Source of the DNA: Paenibacillaceae bacterium
GTDB taxonomy: Bacteria; Bacillota; Bacilli; Paenibacillales; NBRC-103111
Length of the DNA stretch: 58,492 bases
Assembly: GCA_029256185.1 (NCBI GenBank)
Contig: JAQSYI010000049.1
Coordinates: forward strand, 1-58,492
Reading direction: 5' to 3'
A program made the translations under genes and the position numbers. The notes beneath the pieces were generated by a model, which was not told where the DNA came from, searched no databases, and saw only the letters and a list, made by a program, of their open reading frames with translations. Positions 45,085 through 54,597 of this stretch are shown piece by piece. Numbering within the stretch: the first letter of the stretch is position 1; each line of letters opens with the position of its first letter.

Positions 45085-45963
45085 TTATCCCTTAACAGAA
45101 CCTACCAGTGCGCCTTTGGCAAAATACTTTTGCAGGAATGGATAGACCAGCAGAATCGGCAGCGTGGAGACCACGATTACCGCCATCTTGACGGATTGTT
45201 CAGGCGGCTTGGCATAATCACTGCCGAAGTCGGAGGTATCTCCGCTGAAGCCGCTGGCCAGAATAACAATCTGGCGGAGAATGACCTGGATCGGCCATTT
45301 GGAGTCATTGTTAATATACAGCACCGCATTGAAATAGGTGTTCCAGTAGTTGACCGCATAGAACAGCGATATAGTGGCGATTGCCGGCAGGGACAACGGA
45401 ATCACGATCCGAAACAGGATGCCGAAATCGTTGCAGCCGTCAATCTTGGCGGACTCCTCCAGCCCGTCGGGCAGGTTCTGGAAGAAGCTGCGCATAATGA
45501 TGAGATTAAACGCCGAGACCGCCACCGGCAGGATCAGGGAGAAATAAGAATCCACCAGATGAAGCTGCTTGACCACGAAGAAGGTGGGGATCATCCCCCC
45601 TTGGAACAGCATCGTGAACACGATCATGAAGTTGAACACTTTTCGCCCGTCCAGATCACGCCGGGTCAAGCCGTAGGCCATCAGACAGGTCAGGAACATG
45701 CTGATCAACGTCCCCATCAGAGTGACGCCAATGGAAACCCCCATTGCCCGGAACAACGTATCAGTTGTGAAGATGTAGTCATAGGCATTCAAGGAGAACT
45801 CAGTGGGAATCAGCACGAACGGCTTGCGCGCCATCTCCTCCGCAGTAGTGAAGGAACCCATGAATACATGCATCAACGGAATGATGGTAACCAATGTAAC
45901 CAAAAGCAGCAGCACAATATTAGCTGTATCGAAAACCCGGCTTCCCAAGGATTTGTCTTTCAT
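45085..45963 (-). CDS. Sugar ABC transporter permease (LplC/MalG type)
   Basis: 292 residues with six membrane helices and the EAA loop EESAKIDGCNDFGILFRIVIPLSLP that contacts the ATPase. Ends KYFAKGALVGSVKG, typical of LplC. Its ATG overlaps the stop of the first permease as TGATG. No ATPase gene is nearby; a shared MsmX-like ATPase encoded elsewhere is normal for this family. Confidence 0.94.
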   Translation of the reverse strand: MKDKSLGSRVFDTANIVLLLLVTLVTIIPLMHVFMGSFTTAEEMARKPFVLIPTEFSLNAYDYIFTTDTLFRAMGVSIGVTLMGTLISMFLTCLMAYGLTRRDLDGRKVFNFMIVFTMLFQGGMIPTFFVVKQLHLVDSYFSLILPVAVSAFNLIIMRSFFQNLPDGLEESAKIDGCNDFGILFRIVIPLSLPAIATISLFYAVNYWNTYFNAVLYINNDSKWPIQVILRQIVILASGFSGDTSDFGSDYAKPPEQSVKMAVIVVSTLPILLVYPFLQKYFAKGALVGSVKG

Positions 45964-46928
45964 CAGTAGATCCCCTCCTCGCCGAATTTTTGGGCCAATT
46001 TGTTGGAGAGCATGACCAATGCCAGACCCACGAAGGATTTGAAGAAGCCCACCGCGGTACTGAAGCTGTATTGGCCTTGCTTGATCCCGAGTGTATATAC
46101 ATAAGTGTCAAAAATTTCGGCAACCTGACGGTTCATGGAATTCAAGAGCAGATAAACATGCTCGAAGCTCAGGTCCATGACGTTGCCTACCCGGAGAATC
46201 AGCAGAACGATGATTACATTGCGGATACCGGGAAGGGTGACATTCCAGATCTGCCGGAAGCGTCCTGCGCCATCCATACGCGCCGCTTCATACAATTGGG
46301 GATCAATGGAGGCAATAGCCGCGAGATAAACAATCGTTCCCCAGCCTGCTTCCCTCCAGATAACCTGTACCACATATATAGGGTGAAACCAGCTGGAGCT
46401 CATCAGGAAATTGACTCTTTCGAATCCCAGCGACACCAGCATCTGATTGATAATCCCGCCGTCCATGGTCAGCATGACATACGTGATGGACACCACGATA
46501 ACCCACGACAGGAAGTGGGGAATGTACACGATCGTTTGGATGAACTTTTTGACATAGGCGTTGGCCACTTCATTGAGCATGACCGCCAGAAGGATGGGTA
46601 CTGGGAAATAGAAGCAGAGATTATAAAGAAACAAGACTATGGTATTCCTGAAGATCGTCCAAAACTCCGGGTCCGTAAACAGATTATTGAAATGCTTAAA
46701 GCCTACCCATTCGCTTCCCATGATCCCCTTGTACGGCAGGTAGTCCTGAAAGGACATGATCAACCCCCACATAGGGAAATACTTGAATACGATAAAATAA
46801 ATGAGTCCCGGCAGCACCATGATATACATATACCGGTTTCTGACGATGCGCCTCATCGTTGTTCCTTTGCGAATGGAAGGGGCTCCCGCTGGGGAGACAG
46901 TTGCTTCCTGATTAATTGTATTGGCCAT
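45963..46928 (-). CDS. Sugar ABC transporter permease (LplB type)
   Basis: 321 residues, six membrane helices, EAA loop YEAARMDGAGRFRQIWNVTLPGI. N-terminal extension before the first helix, then MVLPGLIYFIVFKYFPMWG, typical of LplB. Pairs with the following permease for oligosaccharide uptake. Confidence 0.94.
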   Translation of the reverse strand: MANTINQEATVSPAGAPSIRKGTTMRRIVRNRYMYIMVLPGLIYFIVFKYFPMWGLIMSFQDYLPYKGIMGSEWVGFKHFNNLFTDPEFWTIFRNTIVLFLYNLCFYFPVPILLAVMLNEVANAYVKKFIQTIVYIPHFLSWVIVVSITYVMLTMDGGIINQMLVSLGFERVNFLMSSSWFHPIYVVQVIWREAGWGTIVYLAAIASIDPQLYEAARMDGAGRFRQIWNVTLPGIRNVIIVLLILRVGNVMDLSFEHVYLLLNSMNRQVAEIFDTYVYTLGIKQGQYSFSTAVGFFKSFVGLALVMLSNKLAQKFGEEGIY

Positions 46929-46987
46929 AACGGCTCACTTCCTTCCTTCAACTGACCAATGATATACATTCCGGATTTTTATAAAGA

Positions 46988-47019
46988 ATAGGACTGCTGA
47001 ACGGATTCAACAGCCCTAT
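46988..47019 (-). terminator. Stem-loop between solute-binding protein and permease genes
   Basis: ATAGGGCTGTTGAA and TTCAGCAGTCCTAT pair around a short loop on the minus strand, with TCTTTAT following. Likely partial terminator or mRNA stabiliser, which gives more binding protein than permease. Confidence 0.6.
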
Positions 47020-47038
47020 CCCGTTTCATTGCCGGCAA

Positions 47039-48595
47039 TTATTTTTTAACAGCTGCATAAGCCGCATTGTATTCTTCGATGATCTTGGCGCCGCCGTCAT
47101 CCTGCCACTTCTTCAGGGCCGTTTGGTAGCCGTTCTCATCAATGTCTCCCAGCATGAACTTGTAAGTGGCATCCTTGATAATTTCCGCCAGTCTTGCGCC
47201 CTTCTCATTATAAGTCTTGGAATCCAGCGCCAGCGTCGGGTCAATCAAGGCGTAAGGAACAGCATCCAGAGAAATTTTTTCCGCTTTTTCGCGGACAGGA
47301 ATCGGATAGGAGGCTTCCTTCACCACGGTTTGATCGGCCAGTGCAAGAGCCAGATAAGCTTGATATTCCTTATCCAGAATCTTTTGGTCGGTAGTCATAA
47401 CCACCTTGCCGTCCTTGATGGTGTGATGCTCGTTCTCCACGCCGTACTTCAGCAGGTTGGCAAGCTCCGGGCTCCACAGCTTATCGAAGAAGCCCAGTAC
47501 CTGTTTCAGCTCTGTTTCGTTCTTGATGGCGGATTTGGGGAACATCACCAGCGTCCGGTATCCGGGAAGACCCCATGTGGCAGGCTTGCCGCTGGGAGAC
47601 AGCAGGTTATTTGCTACATCGTATTGCGCTTCCTTCACATTCTTGCCGGTTTTGTCCTGCATGGTTTGCACGTCCGGCATGGAGCCGATGTACATTCCCG
47701 CGCGGCCGGTATACATCATGTTTTGCTGGTCGGTTTTACTGGTAACCGGGAAGTCCTTGTTGATCAGATCCTCATCCCGCAGCTTCTTCATGAATTTCAT
47801 GGTATCCATGTAGCCCTTGGTCATGAACTCAGGTACAAGCTTGCCGTTCTCCACTCCCCAGTTGTTCGGAGTGCCGAAGTAGGAGCTCAAGGTCTTGAAG
47901 GCGCCGTATACCAGGTCGTTGCGGTCAGCCAGACCCAGTGTGTTCTTGTTGCCGGCCAGGTCCGCTTCCTTGAATTTCTTCAACATATTATAGATGTCAT
48001 CCGTTGTTTTGGGAGCCGCCAGTCCCAGCTTGTCAGCCCAGTCCTTACGGTAGATAACGCCTTGCCGCGCAATCGGCCCTTCTTGATACAGGGAATAAAT
48101 CTTGCCTTCAACCTTTGTATTGTCCAAAATTTCCGGGCTCAAATTTTTCAGGTTCGGGAAGTCCTTCAGAAGCGGCCCGATTTCCCAGAACTGGTTGTTC
48201 TTGATGGAGTCGCGCAAGAGCAGGAAGGATGCCTGATTCTTGATATAGGAAGCTTGCGGGAGAGTTCCTGTGGCGAAGGACGCCTGGAATTTCTCATCAT
48301 AAGAACCGTCAGGTACCCATTGGAACTCAATTTGTGTGCCCGTCTTCTCTTCCAGAATCTTCTCAACCTTGTCGGCTGGAGTTTCCGGAGTCTTAAGAGG
48401 AAGCATAATGGTTATTTTCTTCAGCGGTTCAACCGTTGCCGCAGGTGTTGCAGAAGCGTCTGCTGCTTTAGTCGGACTGGTGGTGGCACCCGCCTCTTCT
48501 TCCTTGTCACCTCCGCAACCTGCTGTTACGCCAACCAACATAGATGCAGCGCACAGAAGACTGACCCACTTTGCTCTTTGTTTAAAGCTGCTCAT
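47039..48595 (-). CDS. Sugar ABC transporter substrate-binding lipoprotein (LplA type)
   Basis: 518 residues. Lipoprotein signal with lipobox VTAGC, then a type 1 extracellular solute-binding domain (about 60-500). CAGGGAGGTC lies upstream of the ATG. First gene of the transporter operon. It shares the segment AFKTLSSYFGTPNNWGV with the neighbouring binding protein at 48880, showing that the two arose by duplication. Confidence 0.94.
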   Translation of the reverse strand: MSSFKQRAKWVSLLCAASMLVGVTAGCGGDKEEEAGATTSPTKAADASATPAATVEPLKKITIMLPLKTPETPADKVEKILEEKTGTQIEFQWVPDGSYDEKFQASFATGTLPQASYIKNQASFLLLRDSIKNNQFWEIGPLLKDFPNLKNLSPEILDNTKVEGKIYSLYQEGPIARQGVIYRKDWADKLGLAAPKTTDDIYNMLKKFKEADLAGNKNTLGLADRNDLVYGAFKTLSSYFGTPNNWGVENGKLVPEFMTKGYMDTMKFMKKLRDEDLINKDFPVTSKTDQQNMMYTGRAGMYIGSMPDVQTMQDKTGKNVKEAQYDVANNLLSPSGKPATWGLPGYRTLVMFPKSAIKNETELKQVLGFFDKLWSPELANLLKYGVENEHHTIKDGKVVMTTDQKILDKEYQAYLALALADQTVVKEASYPIPVREKAEKISLDAVPYALIDPTLALDSKTYNEKGARLAEIIKDATYKFMLGDIDENGYQTALKKWQDDGGAKIIEEYNAAYAAVKK

Positions 48596-48847
48596 CCCAT
48601 TGACCTCCCTGATATACTTTTGGATACTTGCTTGTGTGTTGCCGCCTTGACACCTTGACTATAAGACGGCCGCGGCCGTTACGTAAATAATCCCTCGCTC
48701 ACATGAGCGCAATACGGGCAGAATCAGGCCTGTTCCACCGTTGTGGGACACTGATCTGAGCTAATGATTATCTTGTTATAACCTTAAGACGGCTAAAATA
48801 TGCCCAGGACGTGTCTTCAAACCCGTTTGAGGGCAGTTTTGGACGAC

Positions 48848-48877
48848 AAAAAAACGCCGGCGGCTGCGCGGCGTTCG
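48848..48877 (-). terminator. Rho-independent terminator
   Basis: Minus-strand GAACGCCG and CGGCGTTT stem followed by a run of T. Ends the second binding-protein gene and separates it from the lpl operon. Confidence 0.8.
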
Positions 48878-48879
48878 AC

Positions 48880-50421
48880 TTATTTACGGGATTCCCTGTC
48901 AATGATATAGGCATTATTCAATTCCTGGATAATCGCGGTCCCGCCCTTATTCTCCCATTCTCTGATTTCCCGGTAAAAACCCTCCATCTGGGTGACACCC
49001 GTAATGTACCGGTAGGTAGCGTCTGTTATCATCTGCTGCAGATCCGCCCACTTGGCATCATATGTGGCAGACGAAAGATTGCGCGTGGGATCATGGATCA
49101 GGAATCCGGAATTGTCCTTGATCAACCGCTCAGCCAATAGAGTGAAGGGCTCCTGCTCATCTAGTTTTAGCTGCAGCAGATTGGGATTGCTCAGATTGGC
49201 GATCATCATCGTCCATAACGGCAGGATGTCCCGGTTGCGCTCTTGCTCCTTGTCCGGCAGATAGACGACCTGGCCGTCCTTGAGCGTGTAATGCTCCCCT
49301 TCCAAGCCATACTGCATCAAATTGCAGACATCCGCATCCATGGTCCGGTCATAATAAGCCAGGATATCCTTGAGCTCCTGCTCGGTGACAATGGCCTTCT
49401 TGGAGAACATGAACACGCCGCTGAATCCGGGCATGGACCATGTTCCATACCCCTTGGGCCCCTGAATGCGGTTGACCAGCGCAAGCTCCGCCTCCGGATT
49501 AAGCTTGTGCAGTTCCTCGCGGATCCGCGGGGCGTCGGCCAGATTGCCCACATACACGCCCGCTTTGCCGCTGATGAGCATATACCGTTGAACCTGCTTG
49601 CTGGTGATGGTGAAATCGCGGTTTATCAGCTTTTCCTGGTACAGCCTTCGCATATAGTCCATGGTGGAGGCATACTCCGCAGTCATAAACTCCGGCACCA
49701 GCTTCCCATCCGCCACTCCCCAGTTGTTGGGAGTTCCGAAGTAAGAGCTTAAGGTCTTGAAGGCCCCGAACATCAGGTCATTGCGGTCGGTGAGGCCGAT
49801 TGTATCGTCCTTGCCGTTGCCGTCAGGATCATCATAGGTGAAGCCCTTCAACACCTGGTACAGATCCTCAGGAGTTTGGGGCAGGGCAATGCCCAGACGG
49901 TCCAGCCAATCCTTGCGTATTAATATGCCCTGCCGGGAAGGCTCCCGCTCGGCGAACAGCCCGTATATTTTCTCCTCAACGGCAATTTCCTCGAATATTC
50001 CTTTGTCCAGCTTTCTCAGGTTAGGATATTGCTCCAGATAAGGGCCAATCTCCCAAAACATGCCCGAGCGGATGCCGCTCTTGACAACCGCATAATCCTG
50101 CTGGCTGACATAAGTCACCTTGGATAGGGTGTTGGTTTCCAGAGAGTTGACCACCTTGTCCCGGTATATCTCATTGGGAATCCAGTCAATATAGAGCTTC
50201 GAGCCCGTTGCCTGCTCCAGTGCCTGCACCATGGAATCATGCGGGGCCTGAGTCTGATGCATGGGCATCATCATCGTGATGGTGGTCCGCTTCTGATGAG
50301 CGGTGTCCGGCGTCTCCGGAACACCTGAGCGATCCTGGCATCCTGCCGTGAACAAGGCCGCGGCAATCATCACAGCAATGGTGAGCAGCAGTGAAACGGT
50401 GCGGATTCTCTGTGGCAGCAT
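48880..50421 (-). CDS. Second extracellular solute-binding lipoprotein
   Basis: 513 residues from the ATG at 50421, which has AAAGGGAGG upstream; a longer frame lacks a signal peptide start. Lipobox FTAGC, then a type 1 solute-binding domain related to the adjacent LplA-like protein. It is separated from the transporter operon by a terminator, so it is expressed on its own. It may supply the same permeases with a different oligosaccharide, or feed the YesN-like sensor. Confidence 0.92.
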   Translation of the reverse strand: MLPQRIRTVSLLLTIAVMIAAALFTAGCQDRSGVPETPDTAHQKRTTITMMMPMHQTQAPHDSMVQALEQATGSKLYIDWIPNEIYRDKVVNSLETNTLSKVTYVSQQDYAVVKSGIRSGMFWEIGPYLEQYPNLRKLDKGIFEEIAVEEKIYGLFAEREPSRQGILIRKDWLDRLGIALPQTPEDLYQVLKGFTYDDPDGNGKDDTIGLTDRNDLMFGAFKTLSSYFGTPNNWGVADGKLVPEFMTAEYASTMDYMRRLYQEKLINRDFTITSKQVQRYMLISGKAGVYVGNLADAPRIREELHKLNPEAELALVNRIQGPKGYGTWSMPGFSGVFMFSKKAIVTEQELKDILAYYDRTMDADVCNLMQYGLEGEHYTLKDGQVVYLPDKEQERNRDILPLWTMMIANLSNPNLLQLKLDEQEPFTLLAERLIKDNSGFLIHDPTRNLSSATYDAKWADLQQMITDATYRYITGVTQMEGFYREIREWENKGGTAIIQELNNAYIIDRESRK

Positions 50422-50492
50422 AATGGCGAACCTCCCTTTCTTAGAGCAAGCACCACTTCCATTATACACAAATTCAGGAAATTTTGATATCA

Positions 50493-50522
50493 TTGCTTGT
50501 AGTGGTTATGTGCTGATACAAT
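50493..50522 (+). promoter_or_regulatory. Candidate promoter of the membrane AraC gene
   Basis: TTGCTT (50493-50498), 18-base spacer, TACAAT (50517-50522). Confidence 0.5.
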
Positions 50523-50540
50523 AGAATCTGCAGAAACAGT

Positions 50541-50603
50541 GCCCCAAAATAGTCCGAAGCAATATCCAGGTACTTTTGGGGGAGCCCCGTATGAAAATGT
50601 GCA
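50541..50603 (+). repeat. Dispersed intergenic repeat, copy B
   Basis: CCCCAAAATAGT and GGTACTTTTGGGG flank a CCGAAGC core and are followed by AGCCCCGTATGAAAATG. It matches copy A at 13087-13160 except for a 13-base deletion in the loop. It lies in the leader of the YesN-like gene. Confidence 0.7.
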
Positions 50604-50648
50604 TCCATATTTTTTTCATATAAAAACATTGGCAAGGGAGGTGTTTGA

Positions 50649-52955
50649 TTGCACCGGCATAGCTATTTAACCAAAATGATCCTGTTCGGCTGCGTGCTTT
50701 GTACGCTTCCTGTTATTTTTATCGGCCTTATTTCCTACTGGCAATCCTCCCGTGAGATTCAGAAGCAGGTTAACCGGGGCCAGATGCAGCTGCTTAACCA
50801 GATCAACTCCAATGTGGAGCAAACCTTGCAGATTGTCAATCACTCTTTTAACCAACTGGTGAACTCTACCGTAATGAACAAGGTGATGAGCGAGCCGTTC
50901 AACGCTAACGATTTCGTGCTGTACCGCGAGCTTCGCCGGGAAATCAGCAATGTCCAGTCGTCCTACACCAAGGTTGATGATATCGTCATCGTGAATATGA
51001 CCAATAATTGGCTGATCAAAAATTCGGGCTATTATCCTTTCGACCAGTACCTGCACCGCAACCAGATCGCCAATCAGCTGCTGCTCGGCAACAATACGTC
51101 CTGGGTGCTGAACCCCAGTCTGTGGTTCTACAGCGAGGAGAAGGCCAATTCCGCGGAATGCCCCTATACCATCAGTCTGGTCAAGAAGATGTCCGATCCG
51201 AGTCTTGGCAAGTCCGGGCTGGCCTTCGCCAATATTCCCACCTGCCGGGTCTCCGAGATGTTGAACTTCAATCTGCGCGACTCGGAAACCGTATTCATCC
51301 TGGATGACCAGGACCGGATTCTGTACCACTCCGATCCCGATATGATCGGCAAATATCTGGTGGATACCGGCTTCTCCCAGAGCTCGGCCAGTCTGGTCCA
51401 GAACTCGGGGCAATTCCAGACGGAAGCGGGAGGACAGGAATACACCGCTTCTTATTACCGCTCTCCCTTTAACGGATGGGTGTATATGTCTGTCATCTCC
51501 ATTGACAGCTTGACCCGCGAAGCCAAGAATATCGGTATTTATACCACCTATGTCTGCCTTGGTTTGCTTGCCTTGTTCATAGGCGTAGCCTGGATTGGCT
51601 CCCGGAGAATGTATACCCCCATCCAGGGACTGCTGAAGCAGATCGCCGACAAGCTCCCGCGGCGCGAGGAGAAGAATGTCAACGAGTTCCAGTTCATCAG
51701 CGAGCAGGTCCAGGAACTGTTCGAGAGCCGCACGGAGCTGCAGCAGGAGGTCTTCCAGCACCTCCAGCAATCCCGGAGCTTCTTCCTGATCAAGATGTAC
51801 CAGAGCATCATGCCCCGCCAGGAGGTACTGGAGCGCCTTGAACAGTTCGGCTACGGAGAGAGGTTCGGGGAATGGAAGCAAATGTCCGTGCTGACCCTGC
51901 AGATCGACGGCTTGGAGGAAACCCGTTACAGCAGAGAGGACATCGGGCTGCTGCTGTTTGCAGTGGGCAATATGGTGGAGGAGCTGATCGCACCGGAGTG
52001 GAGACTGCCCCCGGTCTTTATCGACGAGACGCAGGTTATTCTGGTCGGCGGAGCACAGGATGCCACAGAAGAATACCATAATATGCTGTATGCTCTGACC
52101 GAATCCATCCAGCAGACCATCCGTCAAGTGCTGGACCTTCAGATTAGCATCGGCATCAGCCTGCCCTTCAGCGATATCCGCAAGGCTTCGGCCGCTTACC
52201 GTCAGGGCCTGGAGGCCTTGAAGCACCGCATTGTGCTGGGGGAAGGCGTTATTATCCAGTATTCCAGCCTTCACGAAGGCAAGTCCCAGCTCCAAACCGA
52301 CTATCCCACACTTACAGAGTCGGAGCTGATTGATGCCATAGCTTTGACCGATGAGGACAAGGCGCGTGAGGTGTTGCGCACCTTCATGAAGAACATCTTC
52401 AAGCATGAGCTGACGCATCATGAATACCAGATTCCCATGAACCGCTTTTTGAACCGTCTGCTTGGAGTGATGCAGGAATCGGGCATTCCGCTGCGGCAGC
52501 TTCAGGGAGGCGATCTGTCCCTGTTTGAGGAGTTGAACCGCTTGCAGATCGCCGGAGAAATTGAGGAATGGTTCTGGAAACGGATTATTCTGCCCATGAT
52601 CACCGTCATGAAGGACCGCCATAACTCCCAGTATCAGAACATCTCGGAGAAGATCATTGACATGATTCACAGGCTCTACGATACGGATCTGACCATGGAG
52701 GCCTGCGCCGCTGAGCTTCATTATAATGCCAATTACTTAAGCGGCGTATTCCGCAAGGAAACGGACATGACCTTCAGCGAATACTTGTCCGGGTACCGCC
52801 TTACCATGGCCAAGAAATGGCTGTGCACCACCAATATGACCATCAAGGAAATATCCGAGCGCCTCCAGTTCCTGAACTCCCAGAACTTCATCCGCTCCTT
52901 CCGCAAGCAGGAGGGGGTCACCCCGGGACAATACCGGGAGAGCTGCAGAAAGTAG
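50649..52955 (+). CDS. Membrane sensor with AraC DNA-binding domain (YesN-like)
   Basis: 768 residues from a TTG with GGGAGG upstream. TM1 (about 8-29), an extracytoplasmic cache-like domain (about 35-290), TM2 (about 296-318), a HAMP-like/GGDEF-like middle region, and a C-terminal AraC HTH pair (about 665-765; MEACAAELHYNANYLSGVFRKET and IKEISERLQFLNSQNFIRSF). Senses an external sugar and activates transport and hydrolase genes. Divergent from the second binding protein, which it probably controls. Confidence 0.92.
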   Translation: MHRHSYLTKMILFGCVLCTLPVIFIGLISYWQSSREIQKQVNRGQMQLLNQINSNVEQTLQIVNHSFNQLVNSTVMNKVMSEPFNANDFVLYRELRREISNVQSSYTKVDDIVIVNMTNNWLIKNSGYYPFDQYLHRNQIANQLLLGNNTSWVLNPSLWFYSEEKANSAECPYTISLVKKMSDPSLGKSGLAFANIPTCRVSEMLNFNLRDSETVFILDDQDRILYHSDPDMIGKYLVDTGFSQSSASLVQNSGQFQTEAGGQEYTASYYRSPFNGWVYMSVISIDSLTREAKNIGIYTTYVCLGLLALFIGVAWIGSRRMYTPIQGLLKQIADKLPRREEKNVNEFQFISEQVQELFESRTELQQEVFQHLQQSRSFFLIKMYQSIMPRQEVLERLEQFGYGERFGEWKQMSVLTLQIDGLEETRYSREDIGLLLFAVGNMVEELIAPEWRLPPVFIDETQVILVGGAQDATEEYHNMLYALTESIQQTIRQVLDLQISIGISLPFSDIRKASAAYRQGLEALKHRIVLGEGVIIQYSSLHEGKSQLQTDYPTLTESELIDAIALTDEDKAREVLRTFMKNIFKHELTHHEYQIPMNRFLNRLLGVMQESGIPLRQLQGGDLSLFEELNRLQIAGEIEEWFWKRIILPMITVMKDRHNSQYQNISEKIIDMIHRLYDTDLTMEACAAELHYNANYLSGVFRKETDMTFSEYLSGYRLTMAKKWLCTTNMTIKEISERLQFLNSQNFIRSFRKQEGVTPGQYRESCRK

Positions 52956-52964
52956 GCTTAGTAC

Positions 52965-53008
52965 AAAAAGAACGTTCCTTTAGAACGGAGCGTTCTTTTT
53001 GCGTTTTT
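52965..53008 (+). terminator. Bidirectional terminator
   Basis: AAAAAGAACGTTCC and GGAGCGTTCTTTTT stem, eight-base loop, then GCG and seven T. The symmetric A and T runs allow use by the convergent GH43 gene. Confidence 0.85.
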
Positions 53009-53013
53009 TTCGG

Positions 53014-54597
53014 TTATTGCGCCAAGGGCTCGAAGTAAAAGCTGTCTACATCTGCGAATCCGCCAATGGACGCCCCGGGGGCTTGACGGGCGAATAACCC
53101 TAGCTTCGCTCCCACCCATCCGCCGGGTGATGCCGCAAAGCCTTGACCGAAGGGATGATAGGTCAGGCCGTCCAGGCTGTAACCGAAGCGGAAGACCGCC
53201 TCCAACCTGCATTCGGCGCGAATATAGAGGGTGACGCAATCAGCCGGAAGCGCAACCGACATCAGCTCATTCTCGGAGGAAGCTTCTGTCTTGCTGCCGC
53301 GGCCTTCCCCGTAGACCAGACGGCGGCCCCCAGCCTGGGACTCCACCGCCACATAGGCATAGGAATGCCCGAAGACGATGAGTCCTGCCCTCTCCGCCGC
53401 TTCCGCCGGCTGGAATTCCAGCTTGGCAATTGCCGCAAATTGGGGGGCGGGCAGCTTCTGTCCTATGATGCCGGGCAAGTGATAGAGGGTGCTGCCTCCC
53501 TCGGGCAGCTTCTGCGAGTATAAGCGCAGAAAGCCGGGGCGGGCCGACAAGGAATACCAGTCCTGCCTGTAGTTCCCCTGCCACTGCCATTGCAAGCCCA
53601 ACGAGGCTTCATTGAAATCATCGGTGGTATCCGGTTCCGCTGCAGGCCACTCGCCACCAACATCAGGCTTCTTCCAGACGCTGACCGGCTCGCCCATCCC
53701 TTCGTCGTTCTGATTGATGCCCATAACCGGCCAATCCTGCTCCCAACGCATGGGCTGGAGGTGCACGATCCGTCCGTAGGCCTCCCGGTCCTGGAAGTGA
53801 AGGAACCACGACTCTCCCGATTCCAGCTCAACATACCCGCCCTGATGGGGACCGTTAATATCCGTGCTCCCCTGATGCAGAACGATCCTGTCCTCATAAG
53901 GGCCGAGGATGGAACGGGAACGCAGGACAGTCTGCCAGCCTTGGGAAACTCCGCCCGCCGGAGCGAAGATATAATACCAGCCGTTGCGCTTGTACAGCTT
54001 GGGTCCCTCCATCGTAGGATGGTCGGCTTCACAGTTGAATACCAGCACCCCTTCATCCAGAAGCTCCGTGCCGTCTGCCTTCATCCGGCATATATCCAGC
54101 CTGTGCTTGATGCCGCAACGGCTGTTGGCAAAGGCATGCACCAGATAAGCCTGTCCGTCATCATCCCAGAAGGGGCAGGTATCAATCCAGCCTTTGACCT
54201 CCTTTACCAGGTGCAGGGGCGTCCACGGACCAGCTGGATCAACAGCCGTGGTCATAAAGACGCCTTCATCCGGCATGCCGAAGAAAATCCAGAACTTCCC
54301 GGCGTGATAGCGCAGGCTGGGCGCCCATACACCGTCTCCATGGCGGGGACAGCCTTCATAGCTTTCGGCCGGAAGCCGGTCAACCGCATAGCCGGTCAGC
54401 GTCCAGTTCACCAAGTCCTTGGAATGCAGAATAGGCAAACCGGGTGTGTGGACAAAACTGGAGGCTGTCATGTAAAAGTCTTCACCGACACGGATGATAT
54501 CCGGGTCGGAATAATCCGCATACAGCACCGGATTCTGATAGCGGCCGTCTCCCAGATCTGCCTGCCAGACAGAATTGCGCTTCGTGTGAATGGACAC
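53014..54597 (-). CDS. Glycoside hydrolase family 43 (beta-xylosidase/arabinofuranosidase-like)
   Basis: 527 residues. Five-bladed propeller catalytic domain (about 15-310): YSDPDIIRVG gives the base Asp, CPFWDDDGQAYL the pKa modulator Asp, and TMEGPKLYKRNG the acid Glu. A beta-sandwich (about 330-525) follows, as in the GH43 subfamilies with a C-terminal lid. No signal peptide, so it works on imported oligosaccharides. A GTG start overlaps the GH28 stop as TAGTG. Confidence 0.93.
   Translation of the reverse strand: MSIHTKRNSVWQADLGDGRYQNPVLYADYSDPDIIRVGEDFYMTASSFVHTPGLPILHSKDLVNWTLTGYAVDRLPAESYEGCPRHGDGVWAPSLRYHAGKFWIFFGMPDEGVFMTTAVDPAGPWTPLHLVKEVKGWIDTCPFWDDDGQAYLVHAFANSRCGIKHRLDICRMKADGTELLDEGVLVFNCEADHPTMEGPKLYKRNGWYYIFAPAGGVSQGWQTVLRSRSILGPYEDRIVLHQGSTDINGPHQGGYVELESGESWFLHFQDREAYGRIVHLQPMRWEQDWPVMGINQNDEGMGEPVSVWKKPDVGGEWPAAEPDTTDDFNEASLGLQWQWQGNYRQDWYSLSARPGFLRLYSQKLPEGGSTLYHLPGIIGQKLPAPQFAAIAKLEFQPAEAAERAGLIVFGHSYAYVAVESQAGGRRLVYGEGRGSKTEASSENELMSVALPADCVTLYIRAECRLEAVFRFGYSLDGLTYHPFGQGFAASPGGWVGAKLGLFARQAPGASIGGFADVDSFYFEPLAQ

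Noticed and set aside
47123..48658. 511-residue open frame antisense to the solute-binding protein
   Set aside because: Shadow of a gene with a lipoprotein signal and paralogue; composition is not protein-like.
50667..52721. 684-residue open frame antisense to the membrane AraC gene
   Set aside because: It is a shadow of a strongly supported gene; it lacks a ribosome binding site and any domain pattern.
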